Shown here: positions 23,953 to 33,768 of the stretch, one piece after another | Layout of the letters: each line of letters starts with the position of its first letter | Position numbering within the stretch: the first letter of the stretch is position 1 | DNA from: Smaragdicoccus niigatensis DSM 44881 = NBRC 103563 | GTDB taxonomy: Bacteria > Actinomycetota > Actinomycetes > Mycobacteriales > Mycobacteriaceae | NCBI RefSeq assembly: GCF_000380645.1 | Contig: NZ_AQXZ01000017.1 | Location: forward strand, 62,001-126,000 | Reading direction: 5' to 3' | Length of the DNA: 64,000 nucleotides | The notes under the pieces: generated by a model | What the model was told of the DNA's origin: nothing | Database searches by the model: none | What the model saw: the letters and a program-made list of their open reading frames with translations, nothing else | Program-made: the position numbers and the translations under genes

Positions 23953-25380
23953 CTAGGTGTGCATGTCCTCGAGTTCCTTGCCCTTCGTCTCCTCGACCCA
24001 CTTCCAGACGAAGATTCCGGAGAGCAGCGCGCAGAGCGAGTAGAAGCCGTAGGCAAAGCCCAGCGAGAAGTCCTTGAGTGACGGGAAGCTGACGGTGATC
24101 GCCCAGTTCGCTACCCACTGACCCGCGGCTGCAAAGGAGAGGGCGGCAGCACGGATGCGGTTCGGGAAGGACTCGCCCAGCAGCACCCACACGACCGGTC
24201 CCCACGACATTCCGAAGGCGACGACGAACAAGTTCGCGGCGAGGAGGGCGACGATTCCCTCGACGTCGCTGAGCTGCGGAATTCCGTCCACGACAGGTGC
24301 GGTGCCGAAGATGTAGGACATCACACCCAGGGTCACGAACATTCCCGATGAACCGATGAGGAGCAGCGGCTTTCGGCCGAACTTGTCGATCGTGCCGATG
24401 GCGATGAACGTCGTGACGATATTGACCACCGCGGAGATGACCGTGATCTTGAACGAGTCGGACTCGCTGAAGCCGACGGCCTGCCACAGGATCGTCGAGT
24501 AGTAGAAGATGACGTTGATTCCGACGAACTGCTGGAAGATGGACAATCCAAGGCCGACCCAGACGATGGGCGCCAAGCCAGTCCCCGGGGCTCGCAAATC
24601 GACCCACGACGGCTTCTTGTCGACGGCGAGAGTCCGCTGAATGGTGTCGATCTTGATGTCGACGCCCTTCTCACCGAGCAGTGCCGAGAGGATCTTGCGC
24701 GCTTCGGGAATGCGGTGGACCGCGACGAGGAAGCGCGGCGACTCGGGGATCGTGAGGGACAGCAGGCCGTACGCCAGGGCCGGGATCGACATGGCCAGGA
24801 ACATCCAGCGCCAGGCCTCCAACCCCAGGGCGAAGTCCTTCGAAGCGCCACCTGCCGCAGACTGGAAGATGTAGTCCACCAGAAGGGAGATGAAAATACC
24901 GGTGACGATCGCCAACTGTTGAAGTGACGCGAGGCGGCCGCGGATTCGCGCCGGCGAGACCTCGGAGATGTAGGTGGGTGCGATAACCGATGCGACACCC
25001 ACGCCGGCCCCGCCGACGATGCGGAAGACGACCAGCATCACCAGATTGGGCGCGAGTGCCGTGCCGATTGCGCTGATCAAGAACAGGACCGCCGCAATCT
25101 TCATGACGAACAGGCGGCCGAACCGGTCCGCGAAGCCGCCCGCGGTGAGAGCACCGACGGCCGCGCCGATGAGCGCGGAGGCGACTGCGAATCCGAGCGA
25201 TGCGGGATCAGCGTGGAAGTGATCGCCGATCGCCCCGACCGCGCCGTTGATGACCGCACTGTCGTAGCCGAAGAGGAATCCACCGAGCGCTGCGACCGAC
25301 GCGATCCGAACGACGCCCTTTCCGGTGTGTTCTTCGTTTTCGTCGGATGGAAGGACTTCGAACGAACCGCCGTGGCTCAT
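23953..25380 (-). CDS. MFS sugar porter
   Basis: A 475-residue, twelve-helix transporter of the sugar porter group. The signatures are present: GGFLFGYDSAVINGA in helix 1, GGFADRFGR after helix 2, the PTYISEVSPARIRGRL (PESP-type) motif, QQFVGINVIFYYS in helix 7 and the closing VWKWVEETKGKELEDM. Substrate probably a hexose, pentose or inositol taken up with H+; specificity is not decided. The start is ATG 25380, with a GGGGGAAAT ribosome site. It lies 61 bases upstream of the GH3 gene, so uptake of released sugar is an attractive but unproven link. Confidence 0.92.
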   Translation of the reverse strand: MSHGGSFEVLPSDENEEHTGKGVVRIASVAALGGFLFGYDSAVINGAVGAIGDHFHADPASLGFAVASALIGAAVGALTAGGFADRFGRLFVMKIAAVLFLISAIGTALAPNLVMLVVFRIVGGAGVGVASVIAPTYISEVSPARIRGRLASLQQLAIVTGIFISLLVDYIFQSAAGGASKDFALGLEAWRWMFLAMSIPALAYGLLSLTIPESPRFLVAVHRIPEARKILSALLGEKGVDIKIDTIQRTLAVDKKPSWVDLRAPGTGLAPIVWVGLGLSIFQQFVGINVIFYYSTILWQAVGFSESDSFKITVISAVVNIVTTFIAIGTIDKFGRKPLLLIGSSGMFVTLGVMSYIFGTAPVVDGIPQLSDVEGIVALLAANLFVVAFGMSWGPVVWVLLGESFPNRIRAAALSFAAAGQWVANWAITVSFPSLKDFSLGFAYGFYSLCALLSGIFVWKWVEETKGKELEDMHT

Positions 25381-25492
25381 ATTTCCCCCTACGTCGACCC
25401 GTCGAGCTGTGCAGCCCGGCACTCAAGATCGATCACTTCCATCGTCTCTCAGATATGGAGATTTGTTGAGGGGAGTGCAGAAGTCCGGTGAT

Positions 25493-25888
25493 CTAAGTTC
25501 GGCGCCGCGCCACTGCCGCGAACGCGGTACCGCCGGCCAGAGTCATGACGCCCAATCCGGCGAGCGCGATAGCGGGCGGTGAAAAGCTCTCCGACAGCGT
25601 CAGGGGCACGAATGTCTGGTGCTGGGCTGCGGGTTTACTGGCGTTCTGTTCGTCCTGGGCGACATGCGCATCGTGCGCCAGGATGAGCGGCAGGGCCAGC
25701 GGGAGGATGTTCGCCGGAGGTGCGGGCAGCGGCGCGAACGTGGGTGCCGAGGTCGGCATGACGGGACCTGGGGTGACAGCCGCGGTCGCGGGAGCGCTGG
25801 TTCCGACGAAAATGGCGGCGCAGATCGGGGCGACGAACGCGATATTGCGAATGCGACGAAGTACGTGATGGTGACTCTGGGACTGCAT
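25493..25888 (-). CDS. Small exported protein with C-terminal membrane anchor
   Basis: A 131-residue protein of no recognised family. It has an N-terminal signal peptide (RRIRNIAFVAPICAAIFVG, cleavage likely after APATA), a Pro/Ala/Thr-rich middle, a His/Asp patch (AHDAHVAQDEQ) and a C-terminal hydrophobic segment AIALAGLGVMTLAGGTAFAA followed by RRR. The tail has the shape of a sortase anchor but lacks an LPxTG motif, so a simple membrane anchor is more likely. It is divergent from the large LuxR regulator, with 282 bases between the starts. Confidence 0.6.
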   Translation of the reverse strand: MQSQSHHHVLRRIRNIAFVAPICAAIFVGTSAPATAAVTPGPVMPTSAPTFAPLPAPPANILPLALPLILAHDAHVAQDEQNASKPAAQHQTFVPLTLSESFSPPAIALAGLGVMTLAGGTAFAAVARRRT

Positions 25889-26153
25889 GGGTTTTCGAAA
25901 AGCTCTCGTTGTGGTGTGTCGGCTAGGCGTTGTGGCCCCCGGACCACGGTGAACCTATTTGGCCCGTCGTCGAGATCGCAACCTGAGGTACCGCTGAGGC
26001 TGAAGTCTTAACCGTCTGTTCACCTCAGCTCGGCGTGGCTCTTGAATGAGACGTCGTGTCCCAAGACCTTTCGCGATGTCGTGTGAACAGTGGATAGGGA
26101 CTTGGAGAATGAGCCAAAGGCTGGGCGTTTGTTTTCGCGACCTGGGACAGATG

Positions 26154-26170
26154 GCCCTATTTTGTAGGGC
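26154..26170. promoter_or_regulatory. Inverted repeat and leaderless -10 box at the LAL regulator start
   Basis: GCCCTA and TAGGGC (six-base arms, five-base spacer) end right at the ATG. Inside lies TATTTT (26159-26164), exactly six bases before the ATG. A protein bound here would block a leaderless promoter. The rest of 25889-26153 holds no gene I can support. Confidence 0.5.
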
Positions 26171-28789
26171 ATGTCCCCCACGCAGAGCTACTCGACCCGG
26201 CGGTCCCAATGGCCTTTCGTGGGACGCCTTGGCGAGGTCGATCGACTCAGCAAGATCTTCGATGAGATCAACCGTGGAGCGTTGACCGCCGGCGTGGTCA
26301 TCGCCGGCGAAGCGGGTGTGGGCAAGTCGGCACTCGCACAACAGTTCGTTGATCATCTCGGCAGCCGTTGGGAGGTGCGTCGGTTCACCGCATCGCCGGC
26401 GTCCCAGGCGATCGCCTTCAGCGTGTTCGGCCGAAACAACATCGAACCCGGCAACGACCCGTTCACCCAGGCCGAGCGTCTTGTCGACCGACTGGCGGTC
26501 GGAGCACCTGGCAAGCGAGTCGTCCTCTATGTCGACGACGTTCACTATCTCGACGACTCGTCGGCGTTCGTACTGCAACAGGCCGCCGCGCGTGGTGTCG
26601 CCTTGCTGCTGACGTATCGGTCGGAATCGCCGTGTCCGGATTCGGTTGCAGAGCTGTGGCGCAGTCGAACGGTTGATCGGCTCGACCTCGAACCCATGCA
26701 CCCCAAAGATGCCGGCGACCTGCTCGAAACGCTGCTCGGCGGGGTAGTCGAGACCGCGACCACCCGGCGCTTGTGGGATATCACGCAGGGAAATGCGCTC
26801 TACCTACGTGAAGTAATCGAGGGCGAGCGGGCAACTGGGCGGCTGAGCCAAGAGAGCGGCGTTTGGTTGTGGTCCGGCGCTCCGACCCTGACGCCGAACC
26901 TTCGCGACCTGATTTCGGCGCGTATGGGTGCGGTCGCCGAACCGCAGCTCACCGTCATCGACGCCCTCGCGGTGTCGGAGCCCCTCCCGGTTTCGGTGCT
27001 GGCGGATTTGTCGTCGCCGGAGGCCGTTGAGGCCGCCGAGGCGCAGCGACTCATTTCGGTGACCACTGGAGACGGTGAACTCCAGGCGATCCTCGCGCAC
27101 CCGCTCTTCGGTGAGGCGCGGCGTGAAAAGGCGGGAACGGTTCGACTGCGCCGAATCCGCGGTGCGGTGATGACCGCCCTCGAGGCGTACTCGTCGGACC
27201 CGCGGGTTCTCCTCCGCGTCGCTGCGCTGTCGCTCGACGCCGACGTGCCGCTCGATCCCGAACTGCTGGTCTCCGGTGCGCGCGCGGCGCTATCGCAGTT
27301 CGACTTTCCGCTCGCGAATCGCCTCGCGGACGCTGCGAACTCGATCTCCGCTGCGCCCGCAGTCCGACTGAGTCACGCGGGGATCCTGGTGACGCTCTTT
27401 CGGGGCGCGGAGGCCGATGCTGTGCTTTCCTCGCTGGATCTCGCTCCCGACGACGAGTTGTATTCGCACACAATCGCATTGCGGGCGATCAATCTCACGG
27501 GTGGGCTCGGGCAGGTCGAACTGGCGGATCAGGTTCTCAACGAGGCGATTGCCGTTCTGGGTTTCGCGCCGCCCGCTATCGCGGGTGCGAAGGCCGGAAT
27601 TCTGGCCGCGAGGGGCGAACTCGAACGAGCGCTGTCGGACGCGACCACCGCGCAGAAATCGTCGATCCCGCCGTATGTCGACATGATGATCGCCGCGTCA
27701 CGAGTGCTGAGTGCGGGCGTGCTCGGCCGGATCGACGACATGGAAGCCGCGGCGGACTACGCCTTTTCGCTGGCTGCGTCGGAGCCGGAAGCGTCCCAGC
27801 TACGGTTTTACGTCGCCTCGCTGGTGATCACGGGCTACCTCGGAGCGGGCTTCGCGGATCGACTCGACGCGACCGCATCGCGACTCGACGACGAGGCTTC
27901 GCTCGTTCCGCCGGGCGTGGCGGACGCTCCGGCGACCGTGTTGCTCGGCATGCAGGCGTTCAGTCACGGTCAGACCGGTGCCGCAATTCAGCGGCTCAAC
28001 GAAGCTCTGGTGCAGCCGACCGCGCGGGGCATGGCACCGCGGGCGTTGGTGTGTCTGTCGCAAGCGCATGCCATGCGCGGGGAGGCCGCGGCGGCCCGCC
28101 AGTTCTGGCAGATGCTCAAGATGGTCCTCCCGGCGCAGCTGAAGTTCATGCATGGTCCGCTCGGCGTCGCCGAGGTATGGGTTCTGGCCGCCGAGGGCCT
28201 GGTCGCCGAAGCCATTACGCGCGCGCACGACGTCGCGCGCGATGCCGCGGCGATCGGCGATCGGCTCAGCGAAACTCTCGTGCTGCAAGTGGCGGTGCAG
28301 CTGGGAGACGCGACTGCCGTGGCCAGGCTCGAAGAACTCGCAGCCTCCGCGGAGGGGCCGCGTGCCGGGGTGGTTGCCGCACACGCCAGGGCCCTGGCTG
28401 CCAAGTCGCCGGAGGCACTCGAAGATGCAAGCGACAGCTACGCCAAGCTCGGCGACGGTATCGGTGCCATCGACGCCGCAGCCCAGGCGGCGCTGCACTA
28501 TGAACGCGCCGGTGACCGGGCGAAGGCGAACAAGCTTTCGGCGCATGCGCAACGGATCGCCACTGAATGCGGGGCCCGGACGCCGGCGTTGCAGCAGGTC
28601 CAGATGCCGGATCTATCGGTGCGCGAGCGCGAGGTCGCAACCCTGGTCGCGGACGGGCTCACCACCAAGGACATCGCGGCTCGACTCGGACTGTCGGCGC
28701 GAACCGTCGAAGGCCATGTCTCGCGGGCGCTCCAGAAGACCGGCTCCGCGACGCGAATGGAGTTGACGGCGTTGTTCCGCCGCGGGTGA
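26171..28789 (+). CDS. LuxR-family LAL-type regulator with AAA/NACHT-like ATPase
   Basis: An 872-residue regulator. The N-terminal ATPase has Walker A GEAGVGKSAL (residues 46-55) and Walker B VVLYVDDVHYLDD (about 117-130), then winged-helix and a long TPR-like helical region (about 320-790) that would bind the inducer or partner proteins. The C-terminal LuxR HTH is LSVREREVATLVADGLTTKD and LGLSARTVEGHVSRALQKTG. These LAL regulators act as ATP-dependent activators of nearby catabolic or secondary-metabolism genes. The only immediate neighbour is the divergent exported protein. The start is ATG 26171 behind a leaderless box. Confidence 0.92.
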   Translation: MSPTQSYSTRRSQWPFVGRLGEVDRLSKIFDEINRGALTAGVVIAGEAGVGKSALAQQFVDHLGSRWEVRRFTASPASQAIAFSVFGRNNIEPGNDPFTQAERLVDRLAVGAPGKRVVLYVDDVHYLDDSSAFVLQQAAARGVALLLTYRSESPCPDSVAELWRSRTVDRLDLEPMHPKDAGDLLETLLGGVVETATTRRLWDITQGNALYLREVIEGERATGRLSQESGVWLWSGAPTLTPNLRDLISARMGAVAEPQLTVIDALAVSEPLPVSVLADLSSPEAVEAAEAQRLISVTTGDGELQAILAHPLFGEARREKAGTVRLRRIRGAVMTALEAYSSDPRVLLRVAALSLDADVPLDPELLVSGARAALSQFDFPLANRLADAANSISAAPAVRLSHAGILVTLFRGAEADAVLSSLDLAPDDELYSHTIALRAINLTGGLGQVELADQVLNEAIAVLGFAPPAIAGAKAGILAARGELERALSDATTAQKSSIPPYVDMMIAASRVLSAGVLGRIDDMEAAADYAFSLAASEPEASQLRFYVASLVITGYLGAGFADRLDATASRLDDEASLVPPGVADAPATVLLGMQAFSHGQTGAAIQRLNEALVQPTARGMAPRALVCLSQAHAMRGEAAAARQFWQMLKMVLPAQLKFMHGPLGVAEVWVLAAEGLVAEAITRAHDVARDAAAIGDRLSETLVLQVAVQLGDATAVARLEELAASAEGPRAGVVAAHARALAAKSPEALEDASDSYAKLGDGIGAIDAAAQAALHYERAGDRAKANKLSAHAQRIATECGARTPALQQVQMPDLSVREREVATLVADGLTTKDIAARLGLSARTVEGHVSRALQKTGSATRMELTALFRRG

Positions 28790-28801
28790 GCGACGCCCGG
28801 C

Positions 28802-29083
28802 CTACTTCACGACGACGTACGTGTAACTCCGAGCGATGATGCCGTTCTCGTCGTAACACGAGACACCGCAGCCGAGCTTGTGCCCGGACTTCGCATAGAC
28901 GACGGTCTTGACGTCCTCGATGCAGCCGGAGCTGGCGAGGCAACGACCCTCGTCATAGTCGAAGACCGTGAAGTGAAAGCGAGCGTTCTCTGCACCCCGC
29001 AGGTTGGCGCGCACCAGGACCACACCCTCACTCGGCGACCGGAAGGTGACCGACAACTGAGAGCGGGTTCCAATCTCTACCAT
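28802..29083 (-). CDS. Hypothetical 93-residue beta-rich protein
   Basis: Unrecognised. ATG 29083 is supported by GAGGA seven bases upstream; a longer frame exists upstream but lacks a ribosome site and coding character. The product is beta-rich, with alternating hydrophobic residues (SQLSVTFRSPSEGVVLVRAN) and four cysteines (GRCLASSGC and LGCGVSC) that could bind metal or form disulphides although no signal peptide is present. It lies 279 bases from the divergent ABC transporter operon; that gap holds promoters and a small CTACGTAG palindrome (29188-29195) but no gene. Confidence 0.55.
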   Translation of the reverse strand: MVEIGTRSQLSVTFRSPSEGVVLVRANLRGAENARFHFTVFDYDEGRCLASSGCIEDVKTVVYAKSGHKLGCGVSCYDENGIIARSYTYVVVK

Positions 29084-29362
29084 CGCGAATTCCTCACAGT
29101 CCGAGCGTGATTGCGGTGAGAATCGAGCGTTCTGCCCGACCTGCCTCCACGCTAGGAAAGGAATACGCGGCGCAATAGCGTAGAGACCTACGTAGTTCGA
29201 TTGCAGGACATACGCAGACCGGCGGTTGCTAAGCGTCTGCTGAGGTAGATGGCAGTCGTACACGCCGAACGCGTTGCACAAGGTTTACCAAGCATCTCGT
29301 CGTCCGTATCACTAGGGTCTGACATGATGAGCGCCACATTCTTCGGCTGATGAGGAGGCCCG

Positions 29363-30526
29363 ATGCGTATTCACAAGCTGACAGCCGTTTTTGCCCCGAT
29401 CTTGGCGGTGAGCGCGGTCTCCTGCGCCTCCAACGACAACAAGTCGGCCGAGGGCGAGAAGGGCGTGGGGTCCGAGAAGACCTGCCAGCTTGCGAACCCG
29501 GTGAAAGTCGGTGCCGCACTCAGCCTGACCGGTGCGGCCGCGCCGTACGGCAAGTCCCAGAAGAACGGCCTCGACCTCGCAGTCGCGCAGCTCAACGACA
29601 AGGGCGGCGTCAAGTACGAGGTCTCGTATGAAGACGATGCGACGGACCCGAAGCAAGGTATCTCGATCTTCGAGAAGTTCGCCGATGGCGGCATGTCAGT
29701 GCTTTTGGGACCGACATTGTCCAACGCCGCAAAGGTCACCGACCCGATCGCGCAGGAGAACAAGGTTCCGGTTCTCGGAATCTCGAATACCGCAGCCGGT
29801 ATCACCTCCATCGGAAACTACGTCTTCCGTGACTCGCTCACCGAGGCGGTTGTCATCCCGAACACGATCCAGCAGGCCAAGGCGAAGCTCGGGCTCAAGA
29901 AGGTCGTCGTCATGTACGCCAACGACGATGCCTTCACGCAGTCCGGTTACGACGCGTTTGCCGCGGCGCTCGCCGCCGAGAAGGTAGCCGTCGCCAAGAC
30001 GATCACCTTCTCGAAGGCGGACACGGATTTCCACGCACTACTCACCGACGCGAAGGCGGAGAACCCGGACGCGATCGTCGTCTCGAGCCTCATCGAAGCC
30101 GGCGTTCCGCTCGTCACGCAGGCGCGCGAGCTCGGCATCAACGTGCCGATCATCGGCGGCAACGGCTTCAACACCCCGAAGCTGATCAAGGATGCGGGCG
30201 CTGCGGCCAACAACGTTGTCGTCGGTGCCGCCTGGAACCAGGCCAACCAGACCGAGGCCAACGCCGGCTTCCTCGACTCGTACAAGCGGAAGTTCAAGGC
30301 CGACCCCGACCAGTTCGCAGCACAGGCTTACACGGGTCTGCTCCTCGTCGACCAGGCGGTTCGCGCAGACTGCTCGACCGACCGCAACGCGATTCGCGAC
30401 AACCTGGCCGAGATCGTGAACATGCAGACCCCGCTGGGCAACTTCTCGTTCGACGCGAACCGGGACGCCGTCCACCCGCCGGTGGTGTACACCATCAAGA
30501 ACGGTAAGTACCAGCTGCTCCACTGA
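29363..30526 (+). CDS. Branched-chain amino acid-type ABC transporter substrate-binding lipoprotein
   Basis: A 387-residue periplasmic-binding protein of the LivJ/LivK group. The signal peptide (RIHKLTAVFAPILAVSAVSC) ends in a lipobox Cys, anchoring it to the outer face of the membrane. The mature part begins with KVGAALSLTGAAAPYG and has VLLGPTLSNAAKVTDP, VVMYANDDAFTQSGYDAF and DQFAAQAYTGLLL, the type I fold pattern. A strong gatgaggagg ribosome site precedes the ATG; TAGGGT at 29313-29318 is a plausible -10. It heads a four-gene operon and overlaps livH by one base (TGATG). Confidence 0.92.
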   Translation: MRIHKLTAVFAPILAVSAVSCASNDNKSAEGEKGVGSEKTCQLANPVKVGAALSLTGAAAPYGKSQKNGLDLAVAQLNDKGGVKYEVSYEDDATDPKQGISIFEKFADGGMSVLLGPTLSNAAKVTDPIAQENKVPVLGISNTAAGITSIGNYVFRDSLTEAVVIPNTIQQAKAKLGLKKVVVMYANDDAFTQSGYDAFAAALAAEKVAVAKTITFSKADTDFHALLTDAKAENPDAIVVSSLIEAGVPLVTQARELGINVPIIGGNGFNTPKLIKDAGAAANNVVVGAAWNQANQTEANAGFLDSYKRKFKADPDQFAAQAYTGLLLVDQAVRADCSTDRNAIRDNLAEIVNMQTPLGNFSFDANRDAVHPPVVYTIKNGKYQLLH

Positions 30527-31401
30527 TGCAGCAGGTCTTCAACGGAATTTCGTCGGGTTCGATCTATGCCCTGTTCGCGATCGGGTTCACGCTCGTGTTC
30601 GGGGTACTGGATCGACTGAATCTCGCGCATTCCGCGGTCTTCACCGTGGCGGCGTACGTCGGCATCGAGTTCGTGGTGACCGGCGGGCTGCCCATTTGGC
30701 TCGCCATCGTCGGCGTTCTCGTCGTCGGTGCGCTGCTTGGGCTGATCATCGAACGCGTCGCCTTCCGTCCGCTCGCCGGGCGACCGGATGCCCATTTCGC
30801 GGGGCTCATCAGCTCGATCGCACTCGGCGGAATCCTGCTGTCGTTGCTGCAAGCCCGGTTCGGCCCGGACACCCGCCGCTTCCCGCCCGACGCGTTTCCG
30901 CCGACGGCCTGGGAGTTCGGGGGAGCGCGCGTCACCCTGATCCAGGTCCTGATCCTCGTGATCGCCTTCGGCCTGATGGTCGGACTGGCGGCATTGGTGC
31001 AGCGCAGCCGGCTCGGTCGGGCGATGCGCGCCGTCGCGGAGAACCCTACGGCGGCAAAGGTTCTCGGCATCAACGTCAACATGGTGACATCGACGACGTT
31101 CGCCATCTCCTCGGCCTTCGGTGCCGTTGCCGGCGTGCTCCTGGCATTGAATGTCAACACCGCGCAGCCGGGAATGGGATTCGCCATTGAACTCAAAGGC
31201 CTCGCGGTCATCATCGTCGGCGGGATGGGTTCCCTGCTCGGCTCGATGGTGGGCGGCATCCTGCTCGGGCTCGCCGAGGTCTTCGCGGTTGCGTACATCG
31301 GGTCGTCGTGGCGGGACGTCATCGCGTTCGGCCTGTTGTTCGCGATTCTGCTCGTGCGTCCGGAGGGGATGTTCGGGGTCAAGAAGGTTCGAGAAGTCTG
31401 A
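30526..31401 (+). CDS. livH: Liv-type ABC transporter permease (LivH)
   Basis: A 291-residue membrane permease with eight to nine helices. It starts MQQVFNGISSGSIYALFAIG, the usual LivH opening, and contains the EAA-like AVAENPTAAKVLGINVN loop that contacts the ATPases and LKGLAVIIVGGMGSLLGSMV. It forms the channel together with the LivM half of the next gene. One-base overlaps with both neighbours imply coupled synthesis in equal amounts. Confidence 0.93.
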   Translation: MQQVFNGISSGSIYALFAIGFTLVFGVLDRLNLAHSAVFTVAAYVGIEFVVTGGLPIWLAIVGVLVVGALLGLIIERVAFRPLAGRPDAHFAGLISSIALGGILLSLLQARFGPDTRRFPPDAFPPTAWEFGGARVTLIQVLILVIAFGLMVGLAALVQRSRLGRAMRAVAENPTAAKVLGINVNMVTSTTFAISSAFGAVAGVLLALNVNTAQPGMGFAIELKGLAVIIVGGMGSLLGSMVGGILLGLAEVFAVAYIGSSWRDVIAFGLLFAILLVRPEGMFGVKKVREV

Positions 31402-33056
31402 TGCTGACTCCGTCGACCGTCACCTTCATCGCGCTGACGGCGCTCTTCGCCTATTCCTTCTATGCCGTGCTGTACGCCGGCCAGTTGAGCCTGGCGCAAG
31501 CCGGATTCGCGAGCCTCGGGGGCTTCACCGCGACGCTCGTCGTTCCGGACCACGCGATTGCGGGACTGAACCCGATCATCATCGGGGTCCCGGTCGGGGC
31601 CGCGGTGGGCGCGTGCGCGGCGTTTGTACTGGGCATTCCGGTGATGCGGCTGCGCGGTGTCTATCTGGCGATCGCCACGCTCGGATTCGGCGAAGTGGTA
31701 CGGCTCATCCTCATCAACCTCCCGGATTGGACCGGGGGAGCCAACGGCACCGTCGTCCACAAGTGGGTCACTCCCGGAATCGCGTGGGCGGCACTCATCG
31801 TCGTCGCGTACTGGTTCTGGCGACTGGCTCCGTCGCGGCTCGGGCGGGCTCTGACCGCGGTGCGTGAGGACGAACTTGCCGCGCGCGCGATGGGGATCGA
31901 CGTGACCCGTCACCGGATGTTCGCCTTCGTGGCCGCCGGTGCGATCGCGGGCGTGTACGGCGTGCTCATCTCCTACTTCTCGCGGCTCATCTCGCCGAAC
32001 GACTTCAACTTCCCGGCCGCGGTGAACGGACTGGTCACGGCTGTTGTCGGCGGCGCAGTGATGTTCGTCGGCCCGCTGCTCGGTAGTACGTTCTTCACGC
32101 TCGTTCCCGAGATTCAGCGCGCAGTGGGCGTTCAGGCGGGTTGGATTCGGCCACTCATCTCGAACATCCTGCTGCTCGTCGTCATCCTTTTCCTCCCCGG
32201 CGGGTTCGCCGGGTTGATCCCGCTGCGCCGATCGAAGGTTCCGACCGGCACCGCGACCGTGGAAATGAAGCCGCTGCCGGAGCCGGGGACGCCATTGGTG
32301 TCGCTCACCGAAATCAGCAAGGACTATGGCGGTGTCCACGCCGTTCGCGACGTCTCGCTCGAGATTCGAGCTGGAGACGTCGTCGGACTGATCGGCCCGA
32401 ACGGCGCAGGTAAGACGACCCTCGTCAACCTCCTCACCGGACTGACCATTCCGAGTCATGGACGCGGAGTGGTGGCTGGAATCGACCTCGGTACCGTTGC
32501 ACCGCACACCTTTCCGGCTGCCGGAGTGTGTCGGACGTTCCAGCAGTCCAAGCTCTTCGACCGGCTCACCGTGCTCGACAACGTGGTGATCGGCGCGCAC
32601 GTCGTCAGCCGGCCGACCGTCCTCCGCCGACTGGTGTGGCTACCGTCCGCACGCCGTGATGAACGAGACGTTCTCCACCGGGCGGCCGCTGCGCTGGCCC
32701 GGGTCGGGTTGAGCGAGCAGGCGAACACCAAGGCCTCGCAACTGTCCTACGGGGACCGTCGCCGCGTGGAGATCGCGCGCGCGCTCGCGGCGCATCCGGC
32801 ATTGCTGATCCTCGACGAGCCTGCGGCCGGCATGAATCACGTCGAGGCCGCGGAACTCTCGGATGTCATTCGCCGACTCGCGGCGGACGGCACCACGGTG
32901 CTCTTGATCGAGCACAACGTGCGCATGGTGCTCAACACCTGCGAGCGCATCCTCGTGCTCGAATTCGGTGCGCTCATCGCCGATGGGACACCCGCGGACA
33001 TCACCTCGAATCCAGCGGTGGTTGCGGCGTACCTCGGGTCGGAGGCGGTCTCGTGA
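31401..33056 (+). CDS. Fused LivM permease-LivG ATPase
   Basis: A 551-residue fusion. Residues about 1-285 are a LivM permease ([56 protein letters not shown]). After a short Lys/Thr/Val linker, residues about 300-551 are a LivG ATPase with Walker [16 protein letters not shown], the [15 protein letters not shown] signature and Walker [16 protein letters not shown], then the family tail [16 protein letters not shown]. The fusion is recurrent in actinobacteria and fixes permease-ATPase pairing. ATG 31401 overlaps the livH stop by one base. Confidence 0.93.
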   Translation: MLTPSTVTFIALTALFAYSFYAVLYAGQLSLAQAGFASLGGFTATLVVPDHAIAGLNPIIIGVPVGAAVGACAAFVLGIPVMRLRGVYLAIATLGFGEVVRLILINLPDWTGGANGTVVHKWVTPGIAWAALIVVAYWFWRLAPSRLGRALTAVREDELAARAMGIDVTRHRMFAFVAAGAIAGVYGVLISYFSRLISPNDFNFPAAVNGLVTAVVGGAVMFVGPLLGSTFFTLVPEIQRAVGVQAGWIRPLISNILLLVVILFLPGGFAGLIPLRRSKVPTGTATVEMKPLPEPGTPLVSLTEISKDYGGVHAVRDVSLEIRAGDVVGLIGPNGAGKTTLVNLLTGLTIPSHGRGVVAGIDLGTVAPHTFPAAGVCRTFQQSKLFDRLTVLDNVVIGAHVVSRPTVLRRLVWLPSARRDERDVLHRAAAALARVGLSEQANTKASQLSYGDRRRVEIARALAAHPALLILDEPAAGMNHVEAAELSDVIRRLAADGTTVLLIEHNVRMVLNTCERILVLEFGALIADGTPADITSNPAVVAAYLGSEAVS

Positions 33057-33757
33057 TCCTGGAGGTCGACAAGCTCGACGTCAGTTATGGACGGGTGCGT
33101 GCGGTGCGCGAGGTCTCGTTCCAAGCCGAGGCCGGATCGCTCGTCGCCGTCATCGGTGCCAATGGCGCAGGTAAGTCGTCGCTCATGAATGCCGTTGCGG
33201 GACTGCTCAAACCGAAGTCCGGCCGCGTCGTGTTCGATGGCCGCGACGTCACCGGCTGGCCCGCGCACCGGCTGGTTCGTGCGGGCCTGGTCCTCGTTCC
33301 CGAAGGGCGGGCCGTCCTCGGCACGATGACGGTCGCGGAGAACCTGCAGCTCGGCGGATGGAATCGACGGTCGAGCCTGAAGGCGTCGATCGACGAGCTG
33401 TATTCCCGGTTTCCGGTTCTCGGCGAGCGGCGGCAGTTGCCGGCGTCGGCGTTGTCCGGTGGAGAGCAACAGTTGCTGGCTATCGCTCGAGCGATGCTCG
33501 CGACACCGCGCGTGATCCTCATGGACGAGCCGTCGATGGGATTGGCGCCGCGTGCGGTGGACGAAGTGTTCCGGGTGATCGAGGAGATCCGATCGACCGG
33601 TACCACTGTCGTTCTCGTCGAACAGAACGCGCGGCGCGCCTTGCGGGCCGCCGACACGGGCTATGTCATGGAGGTCGGCGAGGTGGCCCACTCCGGTCCG
33701 GCCGGCGAACTGCTGCACGACCAACGGATCGTGCACGCCTATCTCGGTCTCGAGTAG
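33053..33757 (+). CDS. livF: Liv-type ABC transporter ATPase (LivF)
   Basis: A 234-residue ATPase. Walker A is GANGAGKSSLMNA, the signature is LSGGEQQLLAIARAML, and Walker B is VILMDEPSMGLAPRAV, the classic LivF form. It pairs with the LivG half of the preceding fusion to drive import. GTG 33053 overlaps the previous stop by four bases (GTGA). It ends the operon; the convergent VOC gene follows after 11 bases. Substrate may be a branched-chain amino acid, amide or aromatic acid. Confidence 0.93.
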   Translation: MILEVDKLDVSYGRVRAVREVSFQAEAGSLVAVIGANGAGKSSLMNAVAGLLKPKSGRVVFDGRDVTGWPAHRLVRAGLVLVPEGRAVLGTMTVAENLQLGGWNRRSSLKASIDELYSRFPVLGERRQLPASALSGGEQQLLAIARAMLATPRVILMDEPSMGLAPRAVDEVFRVIEEIRSTGTTVVLVEQNARRALRAADTGYVMEVGEVAHSGPAGELLHDQRIVHAYLGLE

Positions 33758-33768
33758 TGAGAAACCCT

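Noticed and set aside
30564-32600. A 678-codon open frame on the minus strand across the Liv transporter
   Set aside because: The plus strand carries recognisable transporter motifs; the antisense product is low-complexity Arg/Glu/Asp.
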